Shown: positions 63,148 through 64,000 of the stretch, in pieces
Layout of the letters: each line of letters begins with the position of its first letter
Position numbering within the stretch: position 1 is the stretch's first letter
Assembly: GCA_963970005.1 (NCBI GenBank)
Contig: CAXAMN010027472.1
Location: forward strand, 1,817,749 to 1,881,748
DNA: 64,000 nt
DNA from: Durusdinium trenchii
Lineage: Eukaryota; Sar; Dinophyceae; Suessiales; Symbiodiniaceae
Reading direction: 5' to 3'
Position numbers and translations under genes: made by a program
Notes under the pieces: model-generated
The model's database searches: none
What the model saw: only the letters and a program-made list of their open reading frames with translations
What the model was told of the DNA's origin: nothing

Positions 63148-63659
63148 GTTTAGCAACTTTTTGCAAGGGTGGTGGTACCACTTTCGCTGTTGGGAAGCCT
63201 GGGGGTGAACGCCTGAGGGAGGTATGGCACGGCCGACGTGTTTCAGAATCAGCTTCTGCACCTCCAAAGCCGAGACACTTGGCTTCCCCAACTGCGTTGA
63301 CCTTTCTGGAGTGCAGCGATGGAAGACCACTACGCCTTAGCAAGCGCGATGCTACGTGTTGGTTTGACCAGTTGAAGCTTCCCAGCTCTCTTCGTCGATA
63401 CATGGCCAAACCGCCCATCTCCACAGTGGAACTTGTCAATGCTGGAATGTCAGTGGCGGATCAGCGGCAGCACATGGAAGATGGACATGCTTGGCGCGAA
63501 GGTTTGCTATATCCTTTGCACTGCGTCTGGCCTATGGGATTTTCTTGGTCTTCTTACATAGCCCAAGAAGCCAAGCACCACTCGACAAGAGTTGTTGTTC
63601 TGCTTGACTCTGCAGTTTTCTGGGCGCGGCCGCGAAAGGGAGGTCATCTTCACAGTTGA
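63093..63659 (+). pseudogene. reverse transcriptase fragment, unclassified lineage
   Basis: Continues the previous frame. GKPGGERLREVWHGRRVSES resembles the RT fingers, followed by a PPKPRHLASPTALTFL strip. KRDATCWFDQLKLPSSLRRY fits motif A with Asp/Phe, and LHCVWPMGFSWSSYIAQ fits motif B. Motif C (xxDD) is not found before the stop at 63657, and later frames do not restore it. The sequence is unlike both the copia and the DIRS-like polymerases in this window, so it is a third retroelement type. Confidence 0.6.
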
Positions 63660-64000
63660 ACAGGTTGTTGCGGAAGGTCGCTTCTCTGGCGATGGCTGGA
63701 AATCTTCAGCTGCATTTTATCTTTGTCCCCTCCAGCGAAAATCCAGCGGATTTCCCTTCGCGTGGCAAGAAGAGGCGAGCGCGAAAGTGAAGCAGCTCTA
63801 GGCTGCACGGAGTTTTTCCGAAGCCCTGCCTTTCTGGCATGATGTGCAAACTTCCGAACTTGCACCCTAGAATTCAATTTTGTCAATTTTGATGGGTGTT
63901 CGTGTTGCTGGCGCTCAGCGTCCTACATCCGGGCACGCTGCGGTAGATTCTGCGCGTTCTGGCGCAGAACTGGCTCCAACGGGCAGCTGGAAGATGCTTG
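63660..64000. other. no gene recognised at window end
   Basis: A 70-codon frame (63592-63801) overlaps the RT end and does not show the expected catalytic motif. Beyond 63802 nothing was recognised; any continuation is cut by the window edge. Confidence 0.45.

Overview
The window reads as transposon-packed, gene-poor nuclear DNA of a dinoflagellate, probably a Symbiodiniaceae-type alga. That is an inference. It rests on a degenerate Ty1/copia element whose Gag and Pol domains look like those I know from dinoflagellate genomes, a DIRS-type element carrying a C5 cytosine methyltransferase, a short TTTAGGG-type telomere-like run, and dense small palindromic elements. I found no ribosomal RNA, tRNA, CRISPR array or bacterial operon, and no host gene I could name. 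Everything I can identify with confidence is mobile or repetitive.

Layout. From 1 to about 34.3 kb there is no convincing long gene. The stretch holds 80-110 bp inverted-repeat (MITE-like) elements of several families, tandem repeats, simple repeats and one retroelement gag remnant (15.77-16.5 kb). From 34,302 to 42,024 (+ strand) lies a DIRS-like retrotransposon of about 7.7 kb, the best preserved unit here. Its ends have the split direct repeat pattern A1 ... B1-A2-B2. Inside, in order, are a 198-residue ORF of unknown function, a tyrosine recombinase in two frames, a Gag-like ORF, a C5 DNA methyltransferase, and a 976-codon ORF that starts with the C-terminal part of the methyltransferase and continues into reverse transcriptase and RNase H. 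From 44,169 to 52,341 (- strand) lies a copia-type LTR retrotransposon with 130 bp LTRs (126/130 identical), a 5 bp target duplication and a primer site matching the initiator-Met tRNA anticodon arm. Its polyprotein is broken by many frameshifts. From 52.4 to 64 kb come two copies of a 150-160 bp repeat, a copia reverse transcriptase scrap (58.86-59.07 kb), a 24 bp and a 29 bp tandem array (61.5-62.05 kb), and a second, different reverse transcriptase remnant (62.2-63.66 kb).

How the parts work together. In the DIRS-like element the reverse transcriptase/RNase H would copy the RNA, the split repeats would template a circular DNA, and the tyrosine recombinase would insert the circle. The methyltransferase could methylate the new DNA. 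Two single-base frame changes (in the recombinase and at the methyltransferase/RT join) mean that this copy either is recently inactivated or uses recoding; the sequence alone cannot decide. The small palindromic elements encode nothing and would need a transposase supplied elsewhere.
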